This document shows, piece after piece, positions 49,280-61,161 of a stretch of 64,000 nt of DNA. Source of the stretch: Humulus lupulus. Lineage: Eukaryota > Streptophyta > Magnoliopsida > Rosales > Cannabaceae. How positions within the stretch are numbered: the first letter of the stretch is position 1; every line of letters starts with the position of its first letter. Under the pieces are notes generated by a model. That model was not told the origin of the DNA. It ran no database searches and saw nothing but the letters and a program-made list of their open reading frames with translations. The position numbers and the translations under genes are program-made. Location: positions 92,537,868 through 92,601,867 of the forward strand of contig NC_084797.1 in NCBI RefSeq assembly GCF_963169125.1. The letters are read 5' to 3'.

Positions 49280-50380
49280 TAGCACTACAGTGCTAGCACC
49301 AGAAATGCAAATTTCTAGGTTTCTCTCTTCAAACTTTCCTGAGCCAAAGCTGCAAAAATCAACTCCAATCATCAATCAAATACAAAATTGAGTCCATAAA
49401 TCACTATATCTCATCCAAAACAACCTAATAACACTCAAAACCTAGCTAAGAACCTCACCAAACACACAAATCAAAACTGAGGTTGAAACTCAAGAACACC
49501 AACTAAAAACCAGAAAATCCAAAATAATCAAGGGCTAGAAATCATTACCTCAAACAGAGATTCGACCCTAGAATGCCTCCAATACAACTCCAAGTTTCAG
49601 CACTCAAAGTCCCAAGCTCAAGTTCCTCACACCTTCATCACAAACCCAAATTCAGAAATTAAAATCGAAAACTCCCAAGAACAAATGAAAACCTAAAACC
49701 AGAACATGAACTTCTTACCTTCTTCCCAAATTTCAAAATTTCTAAGTGTGGATGGCTGCGAATTCTTCTTCAAATTGATCTCACTCTTTACCTCCTTCAA
49801 AAACTAGCTCTCAATACCTATTCTCTGTTTCTCTCTTCTTCAAAATTGAACCAAAAGTGTTAATGGAAGTCTTGAGAAGTTTGAACGTATAGATTAACCT
49901 CAGCTGTGGGTTATCTCATTTAAAGCCCAAATGAACTTTCTACCCCTCCTTCAAAACATTTCCTTCCTAAACCTCAAGGGCAACCTAGTCCTTTTCACTC
50001 TTTGCAAAAATACCACTTTTCCCTTCTTATTTCACTAATACCACTAACACTAAGGTTACTAATGCTTACCACCTCAACTAAACATCACTTACCACAATCG
50101 TGACTCTCAACTGATACCATGGAACAGGATCTCCTCATGCCGGAAACACCGCACATAACTCAAAATCATCCTCTCAACAGATTCAAATTACAAATATGCC
50201 CTTGTAAACTAATCAGGCCCCACATGCATATTTAATACTCATAAACATGCATTTAATCATTTATTCACATATAATCAAATAATCACGCATTTAAACAAAA
50301 AATCATACATAAACCAATTATTCCTTCCCGTCACGCTAATCAAGGCCCTTAAGCCTTAATAGTGATTTTGGGTCATTACA

Positions 50381-50714
50381 GTCCTAGTGAGCGGATTGGC
50401 GAAATAGTCACGGCAAGGATTAATACCTGGCTCAGGGGGAAGCCTGTGGATAATTTTGGGTATTTGGAGAATAATTTAGAAATTATTAGATATTGGATAA
50501 ATAATTGGTAATTAATTGGATGACAGGATTAATTAGTGGTTAATAGGAACATTTGAGGAATTAGTTGGAATTGGAAATGAAATGACTAATTTACCCTTAG
50601 ATAATTAAGGAATTAAGTATTATTTGGGGAGGGATATGCTCATAATTGTTTGGGATTAAGGCATAAAGTTGTAGAAACAACTTAGGCTCTCTCTTCTCTC
50701 CCTATCTCACGAAT

Positions 50715-50787
<73 letters not shown>

Positions 50788-52370
50788 GCTTTGAGGATAA
50801 GGAAGGAAAAGGGCAGGGAATTAGACCTAATCTTGGAATTCCTTGAAGAATTTGAAGGACTAAGGAGCTGGTGAACTTGGATTTAAAGCTTGGAGAAGTC
50901 AAGGTTAAGGCTGGTTCTTGGCTGGGAGTTTGATCTGGGAAAAACAGAGGAGACTTCAAGGAACTAAGCTGAAGTAGTGCAAGGATTTGGCTCAGAAATT
51001 GGGCTTCAATTTGGGGTGAGTTCTTCTCACTGTTTTTTTTAGAGGATTTTGATTGTTGGGTAGAGTTTTGCTGCTGAATTGGACATTAACTTTGGTATTA
51101 TAGTGTGATTTCTGTGATTGAATTAAATGGTAATTTCTACTGATTTGGGGTATCGACTCTGGTTTAAGTTCTTAGGAGATTAATGATTATAGTATGTGGT
51201 TAATTCTTAATTTGTAGCAAGTTTGGAGTTGAATTAAGGAAGTTTGTTGGGTGAAATTATGAGAAGTTTTCTGGATTTTAGTTAGGGTTCTTGAGCTTCA
51301 AAGCTCAGTTTTGATTTTTGTGTTTGGTGAGGTTCTTAGCTAAGTTTTGATGTTATTGTGTTGTTTTGGGTGAGCTATAGTGATTTATGGGCTCAATTTT
51401 GGGTTTGGCTGATGATTGGGGAGGATTTTTGGAGCTTTGGCTTGGGGAGGTTTGAAGAAAGAAAACCCAGAAATTTGCATTTCTTGTACTAGCTTTGTAG
51501 TGTTAGGTTGGGAGCTCTACAACAATAGGCTGCGTTTCTGGGGGCTAGAGTCTATGATTGTAGCGCTGTAGCGTCCATCAGGTAGCGTTGTAGCGCTACT
51601 CAGCTTTCAGAACTTGGTTTTTGGGTACTTTTTAGGGTTTTTACTCAGGGGCTCGGGGGACAGTTTCACCACTTCGTTTGGTGGAGTTAGAGGTCCCGAG
51701 AGTGCGAATTTGGTCCCGGGATTGTTCTTTGGAATTTAAACTCATCGAAGTACCATTTATGGATTTTGACTAGGTTTATCGCCAAGTCTCGGAGCTAAGG
51801 ATCACCTTCTCCGCTCGAAAATTAAAGCTAAGAAAATTGCACCTTTTTTGTGTGGTTGTGATGGTACTAAGGGCCCCCTATATTTGAATACAATTATTGT
51901 AAGATTATGATATGTCATGTGAGCATGAAATAAATGGCCTAAGAGTGTTGGAACTGATATTTGCGCACAGAATGTGGCTCAGCCATTGGTAGCTGAGGAC
52001 AGCTAAATAATCACTGAAGATTGCTTAAGCAGGCTAGAGTCAGTGGGTTAAACAGTGGGCTCGGGCTAAGTGTGTCGGAGACAGTGGGTTTAATGGAGGG
52101 TGCGGCCTAAGGGTGTCGTCCCTGAGTATTGTATGATATGTTTACTGTTGTTAATCTGATGATTATTGCATGTTGAATACCTGGATGATAGATTGTTGAT
52201 TTGTCGATTGTTATCATTGATTATGTGTATACTATGGCCTGCTGAATATCTGGTTTATGTCTTGTGAATTATTTGATTGTCGTTATTGTTTATGCTATGA
52301 TGTTATGGTTTTCTTGCTGGGCCTCAGCTCACGGGTGCTACGTGGTGTAGGTAATGGCAAGGGTAAGATG
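50381..52370 (+). repeat. gypsy LTR fragment, plus strand
   Basis: Aligns with the 29798-32035 LTR from its GATCCTAG-GAGC part onward. It includes the CGGTGTTTGGTGGA-like block near 51670 and the CTCACGGGTGCTACGTGGTG motif with TAGGTAATGGCAAGGG at 52349-52364, then stops at about 52370. The LTR start is missing here; 28737-28974 is a candidate for it. Confidence 0.8.
50716..50780 (+). repeat. (CT)n microsatellite
   Basis: About 32 CT units in the LTR leader region. On the minus strand they give a meaningless Arg-Glu repeat frame. Confidence 0.97.
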
Positions 52371-52384
52371 GTTCAACCATGAAA

Positions 52385-52745
52385 CTCCGTCAGATGCTTG
52401 TTGGACTCCTCTCCTAGCAACCCATTGAAAGATGTTAATAAGTGTATGAAGCCTTAACTTAAGTTCAAAATTAGCATCCAAAGCCAGATACTGAATACAT
52501 AATGGCTGATGACACCGCCAACTCTTTCAACGTCCTTTCGTAAGCCATCTGAGACTTAACTGATGATTCTGAATCAAAATCATCGTCAGATGGTAATGGT
52601 ACTTGTACATGATTAACGTTCCTTGTAGAAGGTTGAAAGAGTGGAAAATCAGTGATAGTCCATGAAGATCGAGACAAACATGTCTCAAGACATTGCTTTA
52701 TGGCATGTATTCTATCTTTAGTATCGTCGCCAGACAAATACACCT
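52385..52745 (-). pseudogene. Athila/Tat-like gag N-terminal fragment
   Basis: A minus-strand frame of 90 residues (52471-52743) contains YERTLKELA, like the RTLKELA/RTLRELA box near the start of Athila/Tat gag. After a stop, the next stretch reads FELKLRLHTLINIFQ and, one frame over, NGLLGEESNKHLTEFHG, which matches the conserved capsid start of that group. The fragment sits where gag should be, about 75 bp inside a primer-like site and LTR (52839-54229). It is cut at about 52383 by the junction with the gypsy LTR. Confidence 0.7.
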
Positions 52746-52819
52746 GAAATTGCCAAGGAATTAAACTAGTTAGTAAATAATTAAATTAAATTGAATAAAA
52801 AAAACTTACAATAGTCCCC

Positions 52820-52836
52820 GGTATCTGAACCAAAAA
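52820..52836 (-). other. primer-site-like sequence, diverged
   Basis: On the minus strand TTTTTGGTTCAGATACCGG, then GGA, directly inside the LTR end at 52839. The frame of it resembles the tRNA-Asp primer site of Athila/Tat elements (TGGCGCCGTTGCCGGGGA), but the middle differs. The true primer tRNA is uncertain. Confidence 0.5.
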
Positions 52837-52838
52837 TT

Positions 52839-54229
52839 TGATGTGTGTCATATGCCATAACAAATTTAATTATACTTTATTTCTTAATTCTACCAACTAC
52901 TTCAGTATAGTGGCAAAAAAAGGTCGAACACACAGAGACTATTAGTCAACTTATTAGTCAAAATGTAAACATTAATTAAGAATGAGATTTTGTTTATAAG
53001 ATTTAATAACATAAAATAAAATAATAATCAATGAACAATGAATAATACGATTTTAGAAAATAATTAAGAATTATTCTCCACCTTCAACAATCAATATATT
53101 AACACTGCAAATAATACTTAAGCAGTCAATTATCCCAGTTTCCCTATTATAATTAATTAAATTTAAGCACTCATTAATTAATCATTTTTACCAAGCAATA
53201 AACCCATTAAGCATGAATCTATTTAACCTAGGAAAATCATTACATCCAGTTGAAACAAGTTAATCTAGGCAACAAATTCATTAAGCATGTAATTCATTTA
53301 ACCTAGGTTCTATTCTTCATCACAATTAAAATACTTAGAACCCCTAGACTATTAGGTGAATAACAATCCTAAGATGATAATAGAATAATGTGAAACCCGA
53401 ATTAGCGGCCGTCTTAACAAGATTTTACAAGATTCATAGCATTCAATTAGAGGAATAGAAGCAATTTAATATAAGGGAATAAAAGGAATAAAATTCATCA
53501 ATGCATTCAAGATTTCATGTTTAAGGTTTTGAAATAACCCTTAACTTAAAAGAAAACTACTCCATAATCTCAAACATGATCATAAACATAAACATGAATA
53601 GAAAATAAAGAAGTTTGAGAGAAGAAAGAAAAACTAGAATGAAGATTGTAGATAATGATGTCTTTTATTCTCATTTGCCGCTCTAAACTCCAAAATTTGC
53701 AATCCAATGTTCTTAAAAGTTAACCGAAAATCCTTTTATAGCCCCTTGAAATCACATTTGAAATTTAGAACTTAAAGCTGAAAATCAGTCACACGCCGCA
53801 GCCATTGTTGTTGCTCGCCGCAACCATAAAACATGAATTTTCCAACAAAAATCGTGCGTAGGCTGCGGCCATAGCACTTTTTCCACTTCTGTGTTAATCA
53901 TCAACTGTAGCTACTAACGGTATTTTAACCATAACTTCTTCGATATAGCTAGGAATTCGAAATCTAAGAAAAATATAGAAAACTTATATTCTAGAAATAT
54001 TTCCAAAAGATTATTGAAAATTTTTCAAAATCAAGTGTAAATTTTCTAGACTTGTAATGTCGAGCTTAACCATTGCGTGCAAAATATCCCAAATTCATTA
54101 TTTTTCACCCAAATATCTTGGAAATCCTAAAAACACAAAATAAACTAACTAAACATGTATAAATAAATAATCAACTGCATAATCATAGAAGAATAATGAA
54201 TAAAAAATATAGAAATTAGATACTTATCA
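52839..54229 (-). repeat. Athila/Tat-type 5' LTR
   Basis: On the minus strand it starts TGATAAGTATCTAATTTC at 54229 and ends CACACATCA at 52839, 1391 bp. The start and end are like the solo LTR at 21552-23054 (TGATAACTC...CACAACA). Near its end it has the CTCTGTGTGTTCGACC block usual for this LTR class. Primer-like sequence and gag follow to the left, so this is the 5' LTR of a minus-strand element. Confidence 0.78.
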
Positions 54230-54260
54230 CCTACTTACAAAGTTTTATTGTGCTTGAAAA

Positions 54261-57200
54261 TGTAATGTCATGCGTTTCAGGCACCTACGAGTAGCTAAGA
54301 ATAGGGTGGTGAGTTGTATATAATTATTATTATGAATGATAATATATTTTTGAGAAGTAAAATTCATGTTTCAAATGTTAGCCAAAGTGTGATATGTGTG
54401 GTTTGGCTACAAACCGAGCATTTCAGTCTCGAACCGAAATGGAAACCCTAACCAGGTAAATTCTCGGATAATCGTTATTTGAGAAGCATAATTATGGAAA
54501 AATAATATGAGCATTAAATTATTGGATTAATTTTTATTAAAATTAAAAAATTTAATTTTTGGGTGAAAAATCTCTTAAAAAAAATGTATTTTTGTGAAAA
54601 ATGACATTTTAGCCAAACATGGGATTTTAGCTAATTGAATGATTTGAGTTATATATATAGGAGCGTGACCACTTAAATTAAATGGCAAGGTCTTTCCATT
54701 TAATTTAATTATCCTAGGTTAAAATCTCAATTAGGGAAAATGTAAAATCCTTTATTGGCATATTTGACAATATTACAAAATTAATTAAATGAGTAATTTA
54801 GAAAATGGGTAGTTTCCTGTTTTGTTGAAATGTGTCTTTCTATAATCAGATTATTCTTTATATGTTAATAAAATAAATATATAATTTCCTATAAAAGAAT
54901 ATCTTTTCTTGAAATGGAAATTTTTGGTATTTATTTTATTTTTTGATCTGATTTATTTGTCCAGAAATCGTGTGCAGCTTGCAGAGATAAAGAATATATT
55001 GTTTCCTTATTTATTTAGGGAAATTGGGTTTAAAATCTGTCCAGGTTCAATGAATCTGTTTAAACGGATTGCAAGTCTGTTTGAACAGATTCTGACTTTC
55101 CTGTTTTGGAAGATTTTCCATTTATTGGCTGATTGGTTTCTGATTTGTTTTCCACGACCTAAAGGGATTCTAAAAAGTATATAATCATCCTTAGGTCGCT
55201 GGTTTTTGATTATCTCTCTTGGTGTATTATTTTCCAAATATTTTTCAAGTTTTAGAGAGACTTTTTATTATGTGAAGAACTTGAGTCCAGCAAGTTCTTA
55301 GTGGTTTATTACAGTGTACTTTTGTAGTGTTTTCTTTGTGTTAATTGTGCAGGTTGAACACACTTGGACATTGGTCATCAAGCTTCGGGAGAAGTCTTGT
55401 TCGTGAGTCACTTTTCGGGAGGAAAAGTGCAAGTGTTATGATTTGAAGGGAGTTCAAGATTTTAGCACTTCAGAAATTTGATTAGGAGTTTAGGTTACAA
55501 CGGTTGCGACAAATTCAAGAGGGAGTCTTTATTTGTATAAGTCAATTTGGTTTTGTAATCATTTAGATATTCTTCTAATAAATTTCATTCTCTGGGCGCG
55601 GCCTCGTGGACTAGTAGCAATCTGCAAAGATTGCTGATACCACGTAAAAATTCGTGTGTTCTTTACTTTAAGTTCGTTTTTATTTTCTGGTCACATACTG
55701 TTTAAACATATCTGGTTTCTGTTCAAATAGTCCTTGTGTCTGTTTAAAAATTTCTGTAACAGTTCAACAATTAATTATTGTATTTGAATAATTAAGTTGG
55801 TAATCTTATAAAAACGGGATTTCAGAAAAGTATGAAAAAATTACTACATGGTAACTTATTGGAGAAAAGCATTGTTTAGCCTAAGATTAATTGGCTTAAG
55901 TTAGATTAATTAAGAACTAATCCAAGAGATAAATGGGATTATCATAGGCGGCAAGAAGAGGGTCAAAAGGTTCATTTGGAGGTTTATTTTTATCACATAT
56001 AAATAGAATAAAAAAAAAAAGTCATCAGTCTTCATTATTTACAAATTGTAAAATTTGGAGGTGAAGTTTATTCTCAATTTTCTCTCCATTCTCTCACCTT
56101 GGCCGATTGCCTAAGAGTTCTCTGAATATTTTATTCAAAAACTTTCATTCAATCCTTCCTTTCTCATCTTTCATCTCTTCTATACCTTGTTCCAAGTTAT
56201 CTAGTCCTAGTTTTAAAGTTAAGAAATCTACACAAAGTTAAGTTCTACAAGTGGTAAAAGTTAAACTCTTCTTGTAAAAGTTTGTGTGTAATTAATTTTT
56301 GCACTTAGATGAGTTGATATAGTTGTGTAATTTGACTATTGGGCTAGTGGGGATGTATATATGTAGACTAAAGGTTGAGAAAGGGATTTAAAGTGCTAGA
56401 AGTCACCAAAATCCAATCCAAGGTTATCAAGAGGTATATGGTCACCTCCTATGTGTTTTTGTTTGAATTATTGTTGAATTTTCCATGTTTTAGTTATTTG
56501 ATGTGTTTAAATTAATTATTGAACTGTAGTAATATTTTGTTTGATGGCTGATCATGCATGCACGGGTGTTTGGATGATTGTTAGTGATGGAATCCAACAT
56601 TCCATAGGCAAACCCTAATTATTTTTGTGAGAAAATGTTTGAGACTTGACTTCCAAAGGGTCAACCGAAAGTTACATGAATCTAATTCTGATTTTTTTTG
56701 GTTCCATGGTGTAGTTTAATATGTGTAGATGTTCATAATGTGTAGTAATGTGAAAAATACTTTGAAATGATCAAGTTACGATTTTTGTAAAATTTGTGTG
56801 CAATCTGGAAAATGGTTTTTTCAAAAACTGGGTAAATAATCGATTTTGGAGAGCAAGTTTCATGGGCAAATTAGTGTATTTCTTCCTGAATTTTGAAATT
56901 AACATTATTTTGATATTGGTAAAGCAACCGGTAAATCTCAAAGAAAAATGTTAAAAATGGTGAGAGTTATGAATTTTCAAAATTAGACAATTTTCTGGAA
57001 GCTCAAAATAGCTTCTGAACAGCCAAGCTTGGGAACCCGTTTTACAAAGTAAAAATATTTCAAATAACCTAAGTTTTGGTATGGACAATGCTTACATATC
57101 ATACTATAGGTCTAAGAAATTTTATACCTAAATAATGAATCAAATAGAATTTATGAATTACCAAAGTTCACTAAAAAGATTAGCCTTTCATAGACAGTTT

Positions 57201-59471
57201 TAAAGTGGAACTTTTGAAAATATATTTCAGCAAGTAAAAAATGGTTATTTTTGTATGAAATTGGGCAAGAAACTTGTTGGAGTAGCAAAGATTAGTTCTG
57301 AAGAGTATGAGAATTTTGGAGTTGTATATTTCAAAATATAATCTTCTAAACTAGAGTACTTAAAACCTAAAGTTTGCAAAGTTTACACATAAGAAAAAAA
57401 TGGGAATTTTTTAAATATTTGGCTAAGAAAATATATCTTAATCTTAGTAATTATAAAATTGAGTTTGACAGATTATATAATTATTAAAAATAATTAGATA
57501 GTAGAGAGTTAATATTTTTACTAATTAATAGTTTTCGTTTAAGAAAATTAAAAAGGGTCTGAAACCCTAATTTTCAAAGTAATAAATTAAAATAATTTTT
57601 TTAAAATCAAATTAATTTTTCTCTTATTTCCCCTTAAATAAACTAAACCTAATCAATATTTCTTATAATTTCTTTTATTAAAGTAGTTCAACTTAATTTA
57701 TCAAGGTTTTATAATTTAAGTGATTTTACCAAAAAGTGTGGGATTTTTGGTAAAATCAAAGAAAGGGTAAAATTGGATTGCTTGAAAGCTTCCAAAACTA
57801 TATTATCCCAGCTAGGTTTAGAGTGAGAACGGAGTTTCAAAATTTTGTAAAAAGCTGATTTTCAAATAACTATACTCTTTGAGAGAAGTTTTCTGAAAAC
57901 TTTAAAGGTTGTTATGGCTTAAAACGTGTGAGGAGGAAAATACCCTTGGTAGGTATTTTATTGTGACCATAATGTCCAAAGTAGAATGATATTCTTCTAT
58001 AATTCCATAATTAATCTGAGTACAATGTATGTTAGTTACAGTGTTGGCTAAGAAGGCAGGATTCTCCATGGGAAGATTGCCCGTGCACCGCAAAGGACAG
58101 AAGGTAAGTTAGTTTATGATTTATATGTCTGTAACATGAGTTAACTGGTGTATATCTTGCTAGAATTCCATAATTAATTTGAGTACAATGTATGTTTGTT
58201 ACAGTGTTGGCTGACAAGGCAAGATTCTCCGTGGGAAGATTGCATGTCCGCAGCAAAGGATAAGAGGTTAGTCAGTTTATGATTTATATGGTACAACATG
58301 AGTTAACTTGTGTATTTCTTGCCAGAATTAGGGCTTATACGCTAGTTAAAGAGAAAGGGCTCATTTAGAGGCAATGAATAGGCGGCGCTTATGCTCCATT
58401 TATTATTCATAAATGTGGATGGTTTCCATGTCGTCATGTAGTGGGGACATTTTCTGGCAACTTAATGAATGTGCCAGTAGTTTCTCCCTTTGATATTTTT
58501 GCCCATTTCATGACTCCATGGACAGTTTCCACTGGTTATATATTAATGGGCAGACAATTTTTGCTTGGCTCATAAGTGGTGGACACTTTCCACCCATTTA
58601 TTTGTAGCGCGGATGGCTACTCGGTCGTTGTGCAAGCGGTTCCTGCCGTTGACATTATTGGTCCGGTTAGCTACCGTGACAATTGTCCAGGAGGTAAGTG
58701 AGCCAGTTAACCTAGGAGTTTCAATGAGCCAATACGGATCCATCAAACCCTGTTCTTTGTTTGAAATTAGTATAAATGCTCTAGGTAACCAATGGTTACC
58801 CTAAAAAAGGATTCCTAAATAAGATATTAGTGTAGAGACTTGAGTCTCCATTGCGATTTGAGTTGAGATACAAGGGGATACCTTGGCAACTCTCGAATTG
58901 GCTTTTGGGGTCAGTTCTATTATTGGACGTTATTTCTTGCTTCTGTTTTGGTCTGGATTTATTTTCAGGGTTTTGTGTTCAGTTTCTTCTAAAGCCAAGG
59001 CAATGCCGCCAAGATGCTTAGGCATTCTTGAAATTGTTTGGTTAGGGCCCGGATTTATCCGGAACCCTGAGTGAGGTAAGTTATGTTTTCTAAGGACAAT
59101 GATTATGTCATTGATTCATATTGTGTGTTTCTACTCTGTACTATTAAATTTACTTACTAAGTATTTTCGCTTACCTAGTTGTTCATGTTGTAGGTAAGGG
59201 CAATGAAAAGCTAATGCAATGAGAGCCTGAGTTTGTCTGCGAAAGTGTATATGTGGCCTGACCTTTGGGGAGTCTGCACTTTCAAAATTAATCTTTTAAT
59301 TATGTTTAAACTATGTTGGGTTTATCACAATACTTTTTAAGTTTTACGTAAATATTTTTAGTGTGTGCTCACATTACGGTAAAAAAACTTATCCGGGTTT
59401 TTGAGACCTTTTAAATGGTATAATTGACTTTAATTATGCATAATTAGTGTTTGTAGTTTCAGGTGGTTACA
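54261..59471 (+). mobile_element. long non-coding solo LTR (copy B)
   Basis: Starts TGTAATGTCATGCG and ends GGTGGTTACA, with perfect 5-bp TSDs GAAAA at 54256-54260 and 59472-59476. Without the nested copia LTR (and its TSD) it is about 4.1 kb. Such long LTRs without genes are usual for large, often non-autonomous Ty3 elements. Matches to 60403-64000 and 6607-8970 run through the whole length at moderate similarity. It contains the GGTAACC-AAT-GGTTACC hairpin once (near 58782) and TAGGTAAGGGCAA at 59191. Confidence 0.9.
54741..55824 (+). mobile_element. copia-like solo LTR nested in copy B
   Basis: Starts TGTAAAATCC and ends CGGGATTTCA, a near-perfect inverted terminal repeat. It is 1084 bp and flanked by perfect TSDs GAAAA (54736-54740 and 55825-55829). 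The 3' part (GGCCTCGTGGACTAGTAGC...GATACCACGTAAA...TCGTGTGTTC) is typical of the U5 of large plant copia LTRs of the SIRE/Tork kind. No internal domain remains. The small open frame at 54909-55184 has no recognisable motif. Confidence 0.9.
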
Positions 59472-59476
59472 GAAAA

Positions 59477-59606
59477 GTTTCATTTTTAATTTGTAAAGCA
59501 GCACACCAAGAGATGCTTTCCATAGGAAGGTGACATTTCGTGAGTATTTTCCATATGAAGATTTATAAGAAAATCCTATATTATTTATATTTATATTAAA
59601 AAATAT
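59477..59606. other. unassigned flank
   Basis: Sequence between the solo LTR and the MITE; together with 60035-60402 it is the only stretch here that might be older non-LTR DNA. No gene seen. Confidence 0.4.
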
Positions 59607-60025
59607 AGGGAAGTTCTATGGTACATCAATCCAAAATATTGTATCGGTATAATTGTATGAATACGTGGGGCATCTTGACCCCAATTTTTTTTTTCTTTTC
59701 ATGACAGTATTCATTGTAGTTATAGTGAGCCTTCTATAATTTTTTGATAAATTCTTAATAATTTACAATGTTGAAAACAGAGTTCAAACAATTTATTGCA
59801 CACGTGCTTATATATATATATATATGCTTGTAAAAGTAACTATTTTGAACTCTTTTTTCAGTACTGTAAATTATTTAAAATTTCTCGAAAACTTAGAGGA
59901 GATTCGTTTAAACTATAATGAATATCGCCATGAAAAAAAATAGAGTCAAGAAGCCTACACGTGTCCTTATAAGAAGCGTGTTGTACTGATACAATATTTT
60001 GGAATGTTGTACCACATATGCTCCT
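59607..60025. mobile_element. foldback MITE, Mutator-like
   Basis: 419 bp. The ends are inverted repeats: GGTACATCAATCCAAAATAT near 59620 pairs with the reverse complement of ATATTTTGGAATGTTGTACC near 59995. The pairing continues inward through CAGTATTCATTGTAGTT versus its partner near 59920, almost to a central (TA)n loop at about 59810, so nearly the whole element is one palindrome. The flanks AAAAAATAT (59598-59606) and AAAAAATAA (60026-60034) match in eight of nine bases, the TSD length of Mutator-like elements. No coding sequence. Confidence 0.8.
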
Positions 60026-61142
60026 AAAAAATAACTCAATTTTTAGATTTATCAATTAAGTTCAAAGGCATTCACAATAAACAGGCATTCTTACCATCTT
60101 CAGGATTAGAAAATGATTTAAATATTCAAGTAAAATCATATCTAGCTAGTTTTTATAGCTTCGTGGAAGGATTTGATTTGACCATCGTATTTATATGTTC
60201 GGTTAATTGTGCATCTAAAACATTATATTAACGAATCATTACGGGCAATTAAAATTTGAAATTATGTTATACATAATTTCTTCATTCTCCAACAAATATA
60301 AATGTTCACTCTAATTGTGTGACTGCAGTGCTATCTAACACGTTGTTTTCGTAATGTTGTTTGCATATAAATTATTAATATGTTATTTGCAGTAAAATAG
60401 ATTGCAACGCCCTGCGTTTCGAGTACTTTTAAACGACTCGGGTCGGGATTGTTTTGTCCGAGTTGAGAATATTATTTTAAATAATATTATATTTGTTTGG
60501 AATTTATTTCCATGAGTTATTGCTAGCCAAATAATGAAGTTTGTTATTAAAAGTCAAGATAAGACTTTCGGTCCTGGACCGACACAAAAACCCTAATCGG
60601 GTAAAAATCTCGGAAAATAAAATGAAAAATTATAGAAAATATATTTTGGTCATAAAATACATTTATAAAAATTAAATTTTGGTCAAAAATAATAAAAGGA
60701 AGAGAAAACTGAAATTTTAGGGCGTTTTGTGTTAAAATGCTTAATTTTACTAAATTGGGGAATTTTATTCCATAAATGTACTTTATGTTAAATTGTATTG
60801 TGTGATTAATTAAATTAAATTTGAGAGACATTTAATTTAATTATTATATGTTAATTTTTATTTTTAAAACTTTATATGAGTGAAAAAGGTTATAGCAAGA
60901 CATTTTGGATTTTTCTTCTTAGGAAATATTTATTAACCATTATAAATATATATATATATATTAACATAAATAAAAAGAAATAATGGTTGGCCATGTGAAG
61001 GAAATAAATTGGGTGGACCAAATTGTTTTAGTTTTAATCCCCATTTAAATTAGGGTTATTGACATCAAATGGTCATACTAAAAACATTCAAGTGTTTTAG
61101 ATATTTTAGAGTAGTCTAAACTTTTCCGACCCCCAAAACCGA

Positions 61143-61161
61143 CCCCCCCCCCCCCCCCCCC
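61143..61161 (+). repeat. run of 19 C
   Basis: A pure C run in copy C, followed by CTCTCACAAATCACTCTC leader-like sequence. It has the same length as the run at 49261 but lies in an unrelated LTR. Confidence 0.9.

Larger units (their letters stand above)
40449..50380 (-). mobile_element. Ty3/gypsy chromovirus, minus strand, inactive
   Basis: From right to left: 5' LTR (50380-46262, carrying a copia solo LTR), Met primer site, gag, protease, RT, RNase H, integrase, polypurine tract, and a 3' LTR of which only the first 959 bp (41407-40449) remain. It belongs to the same clade as the 29798-39264 element, with the same LTR start and length class. Frameshifts and stops break every domain. Confidence 0.9.
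46262..50380 (-). repeat. 5' LTR, split by a copia solo LTR
   Basis: On the minus strand it starts TGTAATGACCC at 50380 and ends GGCGTTACA at 46262. Without the inserted solo LTR and its duplicated 5 bp it is 2284 bp, close to the 2238-2245 bp of the 29798-39264 LTRs. A run of 19 C lies at 49261-49279. The right flank (50381 on) is another gypsy LTR in plus orientation. Confidence 0.9.

Noticed and set aside
50702..50959. 85-residue minus-strand frame with Arg-Glu repeats
   Set aside because: Product of the CT microsatellite in a gypsy LTR leader.
52471..52806. A spliced host gene exon (AG at 52746, GTAAGT at 52800 on the minus strand)
   Set aside because: The supposed upstream exon is the primer-like site next to an LTR, and the downstream frame matches Athila/Tat gag.
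28732..54234. CCTAC on both sides of a 25.5-kb block as one giant TSD
   Set aside because: The two ends belong to different LTR families and strands; a 5-base match among many junctions compared is expected by chance.
54909..55184. 91-residue hydrophobic frame
   Set aside because: Lies wholly inside a copia solo LTR with a perfect TSD; the hydrophobic look comes from T-rich DNA.
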